In this document: positions 1 through 8,355 of the stretch, one piece after another | Position numbering within the stretch: position 1 is the stretch's first letter | How the letters are laid out: the number at the start of each line of letters is the position of its first letter | Assembly (NCBI GenBank): GCA_902560565.1 | Contig: CACEMG010000006.1 | Span: 1-61,174, forward strand | DNA from: an uncultured Pelagibacteraceae bacterium | GTDB lineage: Bacteria > Pseudomonadota > Alphaproteobacteria > Pelagibacterales > Pelagibacteraceae | Length of the DNA stretch: 61,174 nucleotides | Reading direction: 5' to 3' | Notes under the pieces: model-generated | What the model saw: the letters and a program-made list of their open reading frames with translations, nothing else | What the model was told of the DNA's origin: nothing | Database searches by the model: none | Program-made: the position numbers and the translations under genes

Positions 1-249
1 GGATGGATGACAACTTATGATCAATTTATGATTATAGCACCTTATTTAATAATGGGACCAGGATTGTTTACAGGTTTAATCACATTAGGGGTCTTGGTTC
101 AAGTATCAAATGCCTTTGCTAGAGTTCATGGTGGATTTGCTTTATTTTTACATAACTGGACAACAATTACAGAATTGAGAAGTATTTATAAACGTTTAAG
201 TGAATTTGAATACAATCTTGAAAAATTTTCAAAAACTAGAACAGCATGA
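1..249 (+). CDS. SbmA/BacA-like transporter, C-terminal fragment (cut by window edge)
   Basis: The frame is open from base 1, so this is the 3' end of a longer gene. The visible 82 codons carry a membrane stretch (IAPYLIMGPGLFTG) and the tail NWTTITELRSIYKRLSEFE, which resembles the C-terminus of SbmA/BacA-family inner-membrane peptide transporters. That family imports peptides and is related to ABC-transporter membrane domains. The assignment rests on this short tail, so it is moderate. Its stop overlaps the start of the next small gene (ATGA), indicating co-translation. Confidence 0.55.
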   Translation, partial: GWMTTYDQFMIIAPYLIMGPGLFTGLITLGVLVQVSNAFARVHGGFALFLHNWTTITELRSIYKRLSEFEYNLEKFSKTRTA

Positions 250-419
250 GTGAAACAACTTTATTTTTGCTAATCATACTATTCATTGTATTTATTATCT
301 ATGCCGTCCATGCTTATGATAGAAAATTAGTAAAACGAATTAACGATCATGAAGAAAAACTTGAAAAAAAAGGCATTTTAAAAAGACATTATTATAAGAA
401 AGATAATGAAAATAGATAA
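246..419 (+). CDS. small single-pass membrane protein (57 aa), unknown function
   Basis: ATG at 246 overlaps the stop of the upstream transporter gene (ATGA) and the stop TAA at 417-419 lies 14 bases inside glpX. The product starts MSETTLFLLIILFIVF: residues about 5-22 form one hydrophobic helix, followed by a charged, Lys/Glu-rich, probably helical tail of about 35 residues. I do not recognise a family. The tight overlaps on both sides, with no other gene possible in this gap, support it as real. It may be an accessory subunit of the upstream transporter; that is inference from position only. Confidence 0.6.
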   Translation: MSETTLFLLIILFIVFIIYAVHAYDRKLVKRINDHEEKLEKKGILKRHYYKKDNENR

Positions 420-1347
420 TAAATTTGAAAATCTATTATTAAATGTTTCAAGTAGAGCAGCTCTATCCTCATATTATCAAGTAGGAAAAAAAAATAAATT
501 TGCGGCAGACGAAGCTGCAGTCGATGCAATGAGGACAGAATTAAACAAAATAAACATGAAAGGAAAAATTGTAATAGGCGAAGGTGAACTTGATGAGGCG
601 CCAATGCTTTATATAGGTGAGGAGGTTGGAACTAATCAGGGGCCTGAGTTCGATATAGCAGTTGACCCTCTTGAAGGGACTAACTTTGCTGCCAATAATT
701 TGCCCGGTGCTCTTTCTGTAATAGCATTATCCACAAAATCAAATTTATTTAATGCTCCCGAAACTTATATGAATAAAATTTCTGCAAACGTACGAGAAAA
801 AGAGGTAGTTGATTTAGATTTTTCTGTAAAAAAAAATATTGATAATTTGGCTCAATATAAAAATAAAAATCCAAATGAATTGTCAACATGTATACTAGAT
901 AGACCAAGACATAGAAAAATTATTGAAGAGTTACAAAATTTGAAAGTAAATATAAAATTAATAACCGACGGAGATGTGTCAGGTGCACTTTTAGTTACAG
1001 ATAAAAAATATAATATTGATTTATTTCTCGGGATAGGAGGAGGACCTGAAGGTGTATTGGCTGCTTCAGCTTTAGATGCTTATGATTGTTTTTTTCAGGG
1101 AAAATTTATATTTGATACAGAAAAAGATATACTTAGAGCAAATGAAATGGGTATTAAAGATTTAGAAAAAAAATATGAATTAAAAGAAATTATATCAGGT
1201 GATTCAATTTTTTGTGCTACTGGTGTTACATCGGGTGATTTAGTCTCAGGTATTAAAATACAAGATAATGAGTTTATCTCAGAGACGCTAATTACACATA
1301 AATCATCAGGTTTAAAAAAGATAATTCAATTAAAGCAAACAATCTAA
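406..1347 (+). CDS. glpX: fructose-1,6-bisphosphatase class II (GlpX)
   Basis: 313 aa, usual GlpX length. It hydrolyses fructose-1,6-bisphosphate to fructose-6-phosphate in gluconeogenesis; some class II enzymes also act on sedoheptulose-1,7-bisphosphate. Visible signatures are GEGELDEAP (about residues 58-66) and the metal/phosphate motif DPLEGT (about 87-92), followed by a GGGPEG motif near residue 220. The ATG at 406 overlaps the preceding small gene by 14 bases, so these genes are likely co-transcribed. In alphaproteobacteria glpX often sits next to hom; here hom is about 10 kb away across the accessory stretch, which suggests that stretch was inserted between them (inference). Confidence 0.93.
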   Translation: MKIDNKFENLLLNVSSRAALSSYYQVGKKNKFAADEAAVDAMRTELNKINMKGKIVIGEGELDEAPMLYIGEEVGTNQGPEFDIAVDPLEGTNFAANNLPGALSVIALSTKSNLFNAPETYMNKISANVREKEVVDLDFSVKKNIDNLAQYKNKNPNELSTCILDRPRHRKIIEELQNLKVNIKLITDGDVSGALLVTDKKYNIDLFLGIGGGPEGVLAASALDAYDCFFQGKFIFDTEKDILRANEMGIKDLEKKYELKEIISGDSIFCATGVTSGDLVSGIKIQDNEFISETLITHKSSGLKKIIQLKQTI

Positions 1348-1393
1348 ATAGAGCTTGATTAATAATTATTTATACAATAAAAAACAGCCTTCT

Positions 1394-1468
1394 GGTCCCT
1401 TCGTCTATCGGTTAGGACACATGGTTTTCATCCATGAAAGAGGGGTTCGATTCCCCTAGGGACCGCCA
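1394..1468 (+). tRNA. tRNA-Glu (anticodon TTC), CCA encoded
   Basis: A complete cloverleaf can be drawn. The acceptor stem GGTCCCT pairs with AGGGACC, the D-arm follows TTCGTCTATCGG, and the anticodon stem CATGG/CCATG encloses the loop with TTC. The T-arm is GGGGTTCGATTCCCC, the discriminator G is at 1465, and CCA is encoded at 1466-1468. It reads GAA/GAG codons. It marks the left border of the accessory stretch. The next ATG starts only two bases after the CCA. Confidence 0.97.
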
Positions 1469-1470
1469 TA

Positions 1471-1719
1471 ATGACTTATTATGTTTATCTAATTATTTCT
1501 AAAATCAAAAAAAAAACAATTTCTTATGTAGGATACACTAAAGATCTTAATAAAAGATTAATTTTGCATAACAATGGGAAAGGAGCTAAATTTACAAGAG
1601 GAAGATTGTGGAAGTTAGCATATTCAAAGAAATATAGATCAAAAACAAAAGCAATGAGTGAAGAATATAAACTTAAAAAGAATTTTAAATTAAGAAAAAC
1701 AATTAAATTTAATGCTTAA
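1471..1719 (+). CDS. GIY-YIG domain protein (small putative endonuclease)
   Basis: 82 aa, essentially one GIY-YIG domain. YVYLI at the N-terminus and YVGYTKDLNKRLILHN (about residues 19-34) hold the conserved Tyr, Gly and Arg residues; a conserved Glu sits near residue 65. Such UPF0213-type proteins are putative DNA endonucleases of unknown role. The family begins right at the YVY strand, which fixes the start at 1471, two bases after tRNA-Glu. The only Shine-Dalgarno-like sequence, AGGGA at 1458-1462, lies inside the tRNA acceptor stem. The stop overlaps the next gene by 8 bases. Confidence 0.85.
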   Translation: MTYYVYLIISKIKKKTISYVGYTKDLNKRLILHNNGKGAKFTRGRLWKLAYSKKYRSKTKAMSEEYKLKKNFKLRKTIKFNA

Positions 1720-2299
1720 GTTTAAAAAAATAAAAGGGAATTTTATTCATCCAACTGCTGTGATAAATTGGAATTCTTTAACAATTGGAAAAAATAACAT
1801 TATTGGTCCATATGTAGTAATTGGTAACAAGGCCCAATGGAAAAATAAAAAGAATAAGGGCAAAATAATCATTGGCAACAACAATGTATTTAATGAGTAT
1901 GCAAATATTCATTTACCAACCACACTTAAAAAAAAAACATATATAGGAAACGAAAATTATATAATGAATTCAACAACAATTGATCATGATTGCTATTTAG
2001 AAAACAATATAACATTAAGTAGCAATGTAATTCTAGGTGGGAATGTACACATTATGAAATATGCTAATTTAGGAATAAAAACAATTGTACATCAGAATCA
2101 GGTAATAGGTTCATATTCTATGATAGGCATGGGCTCATTAATTACAAAAAATAAAAAAATAATACCAGGTTACGTTTATTATGGAAAGCCTATTAAAAAA
2201 GTGAGAAAAAATAAATTTAGTTTAATAAAAAACAAAATTAATGTTAAAGATCTTCAATTTGAGAATAAAAGATTTAAAAAAATTCTAAGCAATATATGA
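1712..2299 (+). CDS. LpxA-like hexapeptide-repeat acyltransferase
   Basis: 195 aa built of hexapeptide repeats of the left-handed beta-helix type, e.g. IGKNNIIGPYVVIG (about 25-38) and IGNNNVFNEYANIH (about 50-63). A conserved His sits in STTIDHDCYLENN, as in LpxA-type O/N-acyltransferases. It lacks the long C-terminal helical domain of true LpxA, so it is more likely a sugar O- or N-acyltransferase for surface polysaccharide. It overlaps the next gene by ATGA and starts the glycan cluster. The acyl donor and sugar cannot be told from sequence. Confidence 0.75.
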   Translation: MLKFKKIKGNFIHPTAVINWNSLTIGKNNIIGPYVVIGNKAQWKNKKNKGKIIIGNNNVFNEYANIHLPTTLKKKTYIGNENYIMNSTTIDHDCYLENNITLSSNVILGGNVHIMKYANLGIKTIVHQNQVIGSYSMIGMGSLITKNKKIIPGYVYYGKPIKKVRKNKFSLIKNKINVKDLQFENKRFKKILSNI

Positions 2300-4377
2300 A
2301 AGATATAGCTATTTTATTACCTTATAAAGAAAACTTTACAGAAAATAATGCTGGCGCAGCATCTATATGGGTCAAAGATTATTTAAATAAAAGTAAATTA
2401 AAAAAAAAAACTATTGTTTATGGAAATCTAGAAAAAAATAATAAGCCTTTATTAAGAAACTTTAAAAATTTAACCTTAAAAGATTCTTTTATTAAAAAAA
2501 ATATTTCCTATACCGAAAAATTATATCAAGAATATCTTAAACATAAATTCAAAGTTATTGAAATTCATAATAGACCAGAGTCTTTATTATATTTAATAAA
2601 AAAAAAGGTTACCTCAAAACTTATATTTGTTTATCATAATAATCCACAGGATTTAAGATCTTCATATTCAGCAAAGGAAAGAATTTATATTGCTGAAAAT
2701 ACAGATCAAATTTATTTTGTAAGTAAATGGGTTAAAAATAAATTTTTTGAAGATTTACCTTATAAACACAAAAATAATTGTGAAATATTATATCCAGCTA
2801 TAAGTCCTGTTAAAAAATTTCCAAAAAAAGAAAATTTAATTATTTTTACTGGAAAATTAAATTCCTCAAAAGGTTTTGATATTTACGGAAAAGCAGTACT
2901 TAAAATTCTTAAAAAATATAAAAGGTGGAAAGCTTTAGCAATTGGAAATGAACCTAGAGAAAAATTTAATTTTTTTCATGAGAGATTCAAAATTTTAGAT
3001 TGGGTAAATCATAAAAAAATACTTAATTTTTATAAAAAATCATCAATTTCGGTTGTACCTTCCAGATGGCAAGAACCTTTTGGTAGAACTGCTATGGAGT
3101 CTGCTGCTTATGGTTGTGCTACAATTACCTCACAAAGAGGTGGTTTGCCAGAAACATTCGATAATAAATTATTTATAAATAAAGTAAATGAAAACGATCT
3201 TTTTAATTTAATTTCTAAATTAATTAATAATAAAAAATTAAGATTAAAAAACCAAAAAAAAAATTGGAAAAATGTAAAACATAAACTTGCTGATCAAATT
3301 TCAAAAATTGATACTCTGAAACAATTCTACCTAAATTCAAATTTTATGATTAATAAATCTTTTAATCTTAAAGTTTTACATATTTCAACTTTTGATGAGA
3401 GAAATGATCATAGGTTATTTAATATTTCTATTTCAAATAAGCTTTCTAAGGGATTTATTAGAAATGGACACGATGTAATTAATTTCAGTTATAGAAACTT
3501 TTTACAAAAATCAATTATTAACAAAAGTAATCAAATAATTAATGAAAAAATACTTAATATTTGTGATAATTATAGACCCAATTTAATTGTTCTTGGTCAT
3601 AACAATATTTTAGAAAGTACGTCAATTAATAAAATTAAAAAAACTTATTCTAGTAAATTTATACTTTGGTATGAAGATGCCCTTGGTAGAAGAGGTGATG
3701 GTCCAAATTGGAGAAATAATCTGAACCTGATTGAAAAAAATAATCAGCTAATCGATAGTTATTATCTAACTACACATCCAGATGAAATAAAGACAAGTAT
3801 ACAAAGAAAAAAACTTAATTTCCTTCCTATACCGGTAGATCCAAATATTGAAAATTTAGAGATATTCAACTGCAAAAATAGATATAAGGATTTATTTTTT
3901 GCGTTAAGCCATGGTGTGAATTTTGGAAAACTTAAAAAAGGAAAAAATGATGAGAGAGAAGAATTTATTCAAGAATTAATGAATTTATATCCTGAGATAA
4001 AATATAATATACTAGGTATTGCTGATGAAGATCCAAAATGGAATTATGATTTTTTTAAGGAATTATCAAAGTGTAAAATGTCCCTCAATCTGAGTAGGGG
4101 ACATCCTCTGAAATACACATCAAGTAATAGAATAGCAGCTTTAATTGGAAATGGCATTTATACTTTTATAGATGAAAAAACAAAATTTAATGATTTTTTT
4201 AACGAAAATGAAGTAGGTTCATATAAAAATATATTAGATTTAGGAAATAAGATTGAATATTTTTTAAAAAATCCAAAAAAGATAGATGAATATGGTAGAA
4301 ATGGGAAAGAAAAATATTTTAAACTTTTTAATAATAAAAAAATAGCAAAAGATATTTTAGACAAAACTTTTAGTTAA
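2296..4377 (+). CDS. two-domain glycosyltransferase (GT4-like N-terminus, second GT-B-like domain C-terminal)
   Basis: 693 aa, about twice a normal glycosyltransferase. Residues about 1-350 look like a GT4 enzyme: FTGKLNSSKGFDIYGKAV is the nucleotide-sugar domain and EPFGRTAMESAAYGCATI (about 260-277) is the E-x7-E donor-binding motif. Residues about 360-693 start a second Rossmann-like fold (VLHISTFDERNDHRLFNISI) resembling CgeB-like or spore-maturation glycosyltransferases, with SLNLSRGHPLKYTSSNRI near 597-614. The protein may add two sugars in succession. It overlaps the preceding acyltransferase by four bases and the convergent oxidoreductase by eight. Confidence 0.75.
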   Translation: MKDIAILLPYKENFTENNAGAASIWVKDYLNKSKLKKKTIVYGNLEKNNKPLLRNFKNLTLKDSFIKKNISYTEKLYQEYLKHKFKVIEIHNRPESLLYLIKKKVTSKLIFVYHNNPQDLRSSYSAKERIYIAENTDQIYFVSKWVKNKFFEDLPYKHKNNCEILYPAISPVKKFPKKENLIIFTGKLNSSKGFDIYGKAVLKILKKYKRWKALAIGNEPREKFNFFHERFKILDWVNHKKILNFYKKSSISVVPSRWQEPFGRTAMESAAYGCATITSQRGGLPETFDNKLFINKVNENDLFNLISKLINNKKLRLKNQKKNWKNVKHKLADQISKIDTLKQFYLNSNFMINKSFNLKVLHISTFDERNDHRLFNISISNKLSKGFIRNGHDVINFSYRNFLQKSIINKSNQIINEKILNICDNYRPNLIVLGHNNILESTSINKIKKTYSSKFILWYEDALGRRGDGPNWRNNLNLIEKNNQLIDSYYLTTHPDEIKTSIQRKKLNFLPIPVDPNIENLEIFNCKNRYKDLFFALSHGVNFGKLKKGKNDEREEFIQELMNLYPEIKYNILGIADEDPKWNYDFFKELSKCKMSLNLSRGHPLKYTSSNRIAALIGNGIYTFIDEKTKFNDFFNENEVGSYKNILDLGNKIEYFLKNPKKIDEYGRNGKEKYFKLFNNKKIAKDILDKTFS

Positions 4378-5359
4378 TTTTTTTTAAAGTTTTAAGAATT
4401 TTTTTCGCAAAATTTATATCAGTAATAGGATTCTTCTTAGTTTTCACGCATTTAAAAAAATGACGCAATTCGTCTTTTAAAGGGTCATTTGATTTAACTA
4501 CCGGTGAATAGTTTTTACCATGATATATTTTTGCTTTGGTATTAAAGAATTTAGAGTCAAAGTAAGACATTTTAGGATACTTTGCATATTTATTATAAAT
4601 TTTAATTTTTTCCTTATCTTTCATTTCATCAAACAAAAGCATCTTAGTACTAGTTATTATTGTTATACGTCTAACTTTGTCAGGATTAAGCCAACTATTA
4701 TTAATATCTATGTAAATATTTTTAATTCGTGAGCTCAGATTAGATATGTCAGGCAAATTTTTCTTTAAAATTGGGTATGAGTTTTCTTTAATTTTTTTGG
4801 GTAATTTATTTAGAAAATAGAAAAGTATACTTAAATCATGAGAAGATAGATCATATGATACACTAACATCATTACGAATTGGACCAAGATTTTGTCTTTG
4901 AAATTTAATATATAGTATCTTTCCATTTTTTTTATTCTCGATAAATTTTTTTATATAATTTATATAATTATTATAAATGTAAATATATCCAAACATTAAA
5001 GTTTTAGAGTTTTTTGTTGTTGATATTTTGTTTATATCAGAAAAGTTTTTTAGACCTGGTTTTTCAACAAATAAATTTTTTTTACATTTAATTGCTTTTT
5101 TAATTAAGGCAAAATTTTTAATCGGTGGTGTTGCTAGAATAATATTTTTAATGTTTTCATTTTTAAAAATATTATTAATTTTTTTTTCTATAATTATATT
5201 TTTTGGAAATCTCGATTCTAAAATTTTACTATTTGAATGATTTTCATCAAAAACGAAAAAACTTTTTTTTTTAAGATTAACCAATGTTCTTGCTATATTT
5301 GTACCCCAATAGCCACAACCTATTAAAGCAGTATCAATTTTTTTAGTTTTTTTAATCAT
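4370..5359 (-). CDS. Gfo/Idh/MocA-family oxidoreductase
   Basis: 329 aa. The N-terminal Rossmann fold shows ALIGCGYWGTNIARTLV (about 12-28) as the NAD(P)-binding loop, and FVEKPG (near residue 97) is the conserved EKP motif of the family. The C-terminal half is the alpha/beta substrate domain. Within a sugar cluster such enzymes usually oxidise or reduce a nucleotide-linked sugar. The gene runs opposite to both neighbours: its 3' end overlaps the double glycosyltransferase gene by eight bases, and its start lies 35 bases from the divergent GT2 gene. The substrate is unknown. Confidence 0.8.
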   Translation of the reverse strand: MIKKTKKIDTALIGCGYWGTNIARTLVNLKKKSFFVFDENHSNSKILESRFPKNIIIEKKINNIFKNENIKNIILATPPIKNFALIKKAIKCKKNLFVEKPGLKNFSDINKISTTKNSKTLMFGYIYIYNNYINYIKKFIENKKNGKILYIKFQRQNLGPIRNDVSVSYDLSSHDLSILFYFLNKLPKKIKENSYPILKKNLPDISNLSSRIKNIYIDINNSWLNPDKVRRITIITSTKMLLFDEMKDKEKIKIYNKYAKYPKMSYFDSKFFNTKAKIYHGKNYSPVVKSNDPLKDELRHFFKCVKTKKNPITDINFAKKILKTLKKIN

Positions 5360-5394
5360 AAAATTGTAATATTTATCATATTAGAATAGATCAC

Positions 5395-6261
5395 ATGGAA
5401 TTTTCAATTATTATACCAACATATAAAAATTATAATTACTTTAAATTAACAATAGATTCTATTAAAAAAAATTCATCTTTTGCTCATGAGATAATTGTTC
5501 ATTTAAATGGTATAGATGAGACAACTGAAAACTATCTTAAAAACGAGAAAATTTTATATACAAAGTCATCTGAAAATATCGGTCTCTGTAGTGGCGTAAA
5601 TAATGCTTATAAACTGAGTTCTAAAAGTTTTATTTTATATTCGCATGATGACATGTATTTTTTGCCTAATTGGGATGATGCTTTAGTAAAGGAAATCAGT
5701 TCAATTAATAGCAAAAAATTTTACCTTTCGATGACGCAATTAGCTCCTACGGGCCCTGTTAAGGGAAGTATACAACATATCCAGTTTGATTGTGGAGATA
5801 CTTTTGAAAATTTTAATGAGGAAAAATTACTTAAAAATTACCATACTTATGCATTTGAAGATCTTCAAGGTAGTCACTGGGCACCACATCTTATTCCAAA
5901 AGATTTATGGGAAAAGGTAGGAGGTTTCAGTGAGGAATTTAATCCTGGATTTGCATCAGACCCCGATCTTAATATGAAACTTTGGGTGAAAGGTAATAGA
6001 ATATTTAAAAGTGTATCAAACTCAAGACTTTATCATTTTGGTTCAGTAACAACTAGAAAAAACACAAATATTTCACCAAATAATGGTAAGAAAACATTTC
6101 TTTTAAAATGGAAAATATCTGTAGAGTTTTTTACTAAGCATTTTTTAAGAAGGGGTGAGCTCTATAATGGACCCTTAACAGAACCTATTAAAAATTTAAG
6201 TTATTACTATGATTATTTTATTAGTAATGCCAAATATTTAATTGCTAAGTATATTAAATGA
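5395..6261 (+). CDS. glycosyltransferase family 2
   Basis: 288 aa with a GT-A fold. The N-terminus FSIIIPTYKNYNYFKLTIDS is the classic GT2 start, and HDDMYFLPNWDDAL (about 84-97) contains the metal-binding DxD-type acidic residues. A second acidic motif is seen in GFASDPDLNMKLWVKG (about 184-199). It probably transfers an NDP-sugar during O-antigen or other surface glycan assembly at the cytoplasmic membrane face. It overlaps the next gene by ATGA, so the two form a unit transcribed away from the Gfo/Idh gene. Confidence 0.85.
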   Translation: MEFSIIIPTYKNYNYFKLTIDSIKKNSSFAHEIIVHLNGIDETTENYLKNEKILYTKSSENIGLCSGVNNAYKLSSKSFILYSHDDMYFLPNWDDALVKEISSINSKKFYLSMTQLAPTGPVKGSIQHIQFDCGDTFENFNEEKLLKNYHTYAFEDLQGSHWAPHLIPKDLWEKVGGFSEEFNPGFASDPDLNMKLWVKGNRIFKSVSNSRLYHFGSVTTRKNTNISPNNGKKTFLLKWKISVEFFTKHFLRRGELYNGPLTEPIKNLSYYYDYFISNAKYLIAKYIK

Positions 6262-7187
6262 AAAAAAAGTTAACTATTCAAATTTCTGAAGGTTTAGGAA
6301 ACCAATTATTCATGTATGCTTTCGCATATTCGTTATCAAAAAAACTAAATTATGATTTGTATATTGATAACAAAAGTGGTTTTTCTAGAAATAAAAATTT
6401 ATTAAGAAATCACCAGTTTTATATGCTAAATAATTTTAACATTATAGATAATATAGCTTATGCTAATATGATTTATGATACACCAATGAAAATATTTCAA
6501 AAAAAATTGAAATTATTTTTTGATATTTTTTTCCAAAAAAAAAGTTTTTTAATTGAAAAGAAAATAAAATTAGAAAATAAAAAAATAGTTGAGGAATTTA
6601 TTAATTTAGATAATTCCAAAGTCTCTAATAATTTATATTTACAAGGTAACTTTGAAAATTATAAATATTTTTTAGAATATAAGCACGATTTAGTTAAAAT
6701 GTTTACTCCAAAAAATCAATTAATAGAGAGTTCTAATCCACTTATTAATAAGATTAAAAACTCAAATTCAATTTCTTTACATATTCGACGAAATAGATTT
6801 TCAGATCAACGCGAATTAAAAACTGAAGAAAATATTCAAAAATCTAATATATTTGTTGAAAACATTATTAATTATATAAATAATTCTATTGATTTCATTG
6901 AATCAAAAGTTTCAAACCCTGAATATTTTATATGGTCTAACGATCACGTTGATATAGATAATTTGCTGAGTAAATTAAAAATTAGCAAATATACTATCGT
7001 TAAAAATAATGTTATTAATGATTTTAATTTATTTAGATATTGCAAACATTTTATTGTAGGCCCTTCTTCATTCCATTGGTGGGGAGCTTGGTTAAACAAT
7101 AATCCAGATAAAATTTGTATACGTCCATCAAACATCAATCCTTCAAACAATAAGAATTTTTGGCCAGATGATTGGGTGTCTATATAA
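6258..7187 (+). CDS. glycosyltransferase family 11 (alpha-1,2-fucosyltransferase-like)
   Basis: 309 aa. The N-terminal ISEGLGNQLFMYAFAYSLS is the GDP-binding GLGNQ-F motif of GT11. HIRRNRF (about 175-181) is the conserved HxRRxDY-type motif with its Asp replaced by Arg-Phe, and GPSSFHWWGAWLN (about 275-287) is the C-terminal family motif. GT11 enzymes move fucose or related sugars from a GDP donor; no GDP-fucose synthesis gene is in this window. The stop is followed directly by the stop of the convergent recombinase, with no spacer. Confidence 0.85.
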   Translation: MKKKLTIQISEGLGNQLFMYAFAYSLSKKLNYDLYIDNKSGFSRNKNLLRNHQFYMLNNFNIIDNIAYANMIYDTPMKIFQKKLKLFFDIFFQKKSFLIEKKIKLENKKIVEEFINLDNSKVSNNLYLQGNFENYKYFLEYKHDLVKMFTPKNQLIESSNPLINKIKNSNSISLHIRRNRFSDQRELKTEENIQKSNIFVENIINYINNSIDFIESKVSNPEYFIWSNDHVDIDNLLSKLKISKYTIVKNNVINDFNLFRYCKHFIVGPSSFHWWGAWLNNNPDKICIRPSNINPSNNKNFWPDDWVSI

Positions 7188-8102
7188 TTAAATTTTGATC
7201 TTATTTAACGCGTTGTTTTTAAACAAATTTGCTTCTTGAATATATCTTCTAACCATTTGTGTAGTTTTATGTCCTGTCATTGCCATTATACTTCTTTCAT
7301 CTGCACCTATTTCTGCAGTTGATGTTGCAAATCCTGATCTTAAACTATGACCTGCATACTTACTGTTATCTAAACCTGCTATCGAAGCGTATTTTTTAAT
7401 AGTAAGTGCTACTGTTTTATCAGATACTTTAAATACCTTGCCATTTTTTATATTTGAATATTCGATCCATTTTTTTAAGGATATGACAGGGCAATAAGTT
7501 TTATTTTCAAAGTAGGGGATTGCCTTTGTTAACCCTATACCTGTTTGGTCAGTTTTAGATTTTGTTACAGTTAATTTTACTCCTTCTTCTACAAAATCTA
7601 CATCTTCATATTCAATCGATACAAGTTCAGATCTTCTAAAGCCTCCAGCGAAGCCAATTAATATTAAAGCTTTGTTTTGGTATTTCTTTGATTCATTCTT
7701 TTCTTCATCTATTACATTAATTATTTTTTTTAAATCATTGATTAATAAAGGTTTTTTTGATGTTTGTTTAACTCCCAATTTTCTTTTAATACCCATAATA
7801 TTTTCAGTAATAACTGGATGTTTAGTGTCAATGTAATGCCCTTTTAATCTATGAACTACTTTGATAGACGCTATTCTTCTCTTTAAAGTACTAAATTTTG
7901 AGAATGAACTTAAATGGGTGAGGTATAAAGCTATTATCTTTGGTTCTGTTGGTAATGAATTAAATCCATTCTTTGCACAAAAGCTTGAAAAGTCTTTAAA
8001 ATCTGCCTGATAAGCTCTCAAAGTATTTTGAGCTTTAGAATTTTTCAAATTTTTTAACGTTTCAATTTCTAAGTTTTTTATGTCAGTAATTAATTCATTC
8101 AT
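7188..8102 (-). CDS. tyrosine-type site-specific recombinase/integrase
   Basis: 304 aa. Residues about 15-115 form a SAM-like core-binding domain and the rest the catalytic domain. The catalytic set is visible: Arg156 in GFRRSEL, a Lys near 181-183 in VTKSKTD, HSLR (His252, Arg255), His278 in TGHKT and the nucleophile Tyr287 in RRYIQ. All residues are present, so it should be active. It could be a phage- or island-type integrase. Its promoter is overlapped by a perfect 11-7-11 inverted repeat, and it lies between a fucosyltransferase and unknown membrane genes in the accessory stretch. Confidence 0.92.
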   Translation of the reverse strand: MNELITDIKNLEIETLKNLKNSKAQNTLRAYQADFKDFSSFCAKNGFNSLPTEPKIIALYLTHLSSFSKFSTLKRRIASIKVVHRLKGHYIDTKHPVITENIMGIKRKLGVKQTSKKPLLINDLKKIINVIDEEKNESKKYQNKALILIGFAGGFRRSELVSIEYEDVDFVEEGVKLTVTKSKTDQTGIGLTKAIPYFENKTYCPVISLKKWIEYSNIKNGKVFKVSDKTVALTIKKYASIAGLDNSKYAGHSLRSGFATSTAEIGADERSIMAMTGHKTTQMVRRYIQEANLFKNNALNKIKI

Positions 8103-8106
8103 AAAA

Positions 8107-8135
8107 ATTTCCGATAACCATTAATTATCGGAAAT
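8107..8135. repeat. perfect 11-bp inverted repeat with 7-bp spacer (dif-like palindrome)
   Basis: The left arm is ATTTCCGATAA (8107-8117), the spacer CCATTAA, and the right arm TTATCGGAAAT (8125-8135). Arms ending in ATAA and starting TTAT around a 6-8 bp centre are the layout of Xer/dif and other tyrosine-recombinase core sites. It ends four bases before the recombinase start codon and overlaps the recombinase -10 box. It may be a crossover site, an operator for autoregulation, or a leader hairpin. Confidence 0.8.
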
Positions 8136-8161
8136 ATAATATAACTCATTTAATAAGTCAA
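8133..8161 (-). promoter_or_regulatory. sigma-70-type promoter of the recombinase gene
   Basis: Reading the minus strand, a -35 box TTGACT (8161-8156) is followed after 17 bases by a -10 box TATATT (8138-8133), each with five of six consensus bases. The predicted transcript starts near 8126, inside the right arm of the inverted repeat, and gives a leader of about 24 bases. A protein bound to the palindrome would block this promoter. Confidence 0.6.
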
Positions 8162-8184
8162 GCAATTAATATAAAAGATTTTTA

Positions 8185-8349
8185 ATGCCAAGATATGTAA
8201 TTATAGGTCTAGTTGTTATTGTAGGAACATTTCTAATTATGAATTATTGGCCAAAATTAAAAAACCAAACAAAAACCCGAATATTAATGGGCATATTTGG
8301 AATCTTTTTTATAAGCATATTTGTCCTCTTATTTTTATTAATGTATTAG
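8185..8349 (+). CDS. small membrane protein (54 aa), unknown function
   Basis: The ORF from ATG 8185 to TAG 8347-8349 encodes MPRYVIIGLVVIVGTFLIMN..., with two hydrophobic helices (about 4-20 and 34-53) separated by a short basic loop (PKLKNQTKTR). I do not recognise a family. It ends six bases before the TTG start of the next membrane protein gene, and its terminal TAGGAA supplies the next gene's ribosome-binding site. That coupling supports both as real genes in one unit. Confidence 0.6.
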   Translation: MPRYVIIGLVVIVGTFLIMNYWPKLKNQTKTRILMGIFGIFFISIFVLLFLLMY

Positions 8350-8355
8350 GAAACT

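Noticed and set aside
1440-1468. tRNA-Glu 3' end as an attachment site for the recombinase
   Set aside because: No repeat of the tRNA 3' end was seen near the recombinase or in the spacer after ogt.
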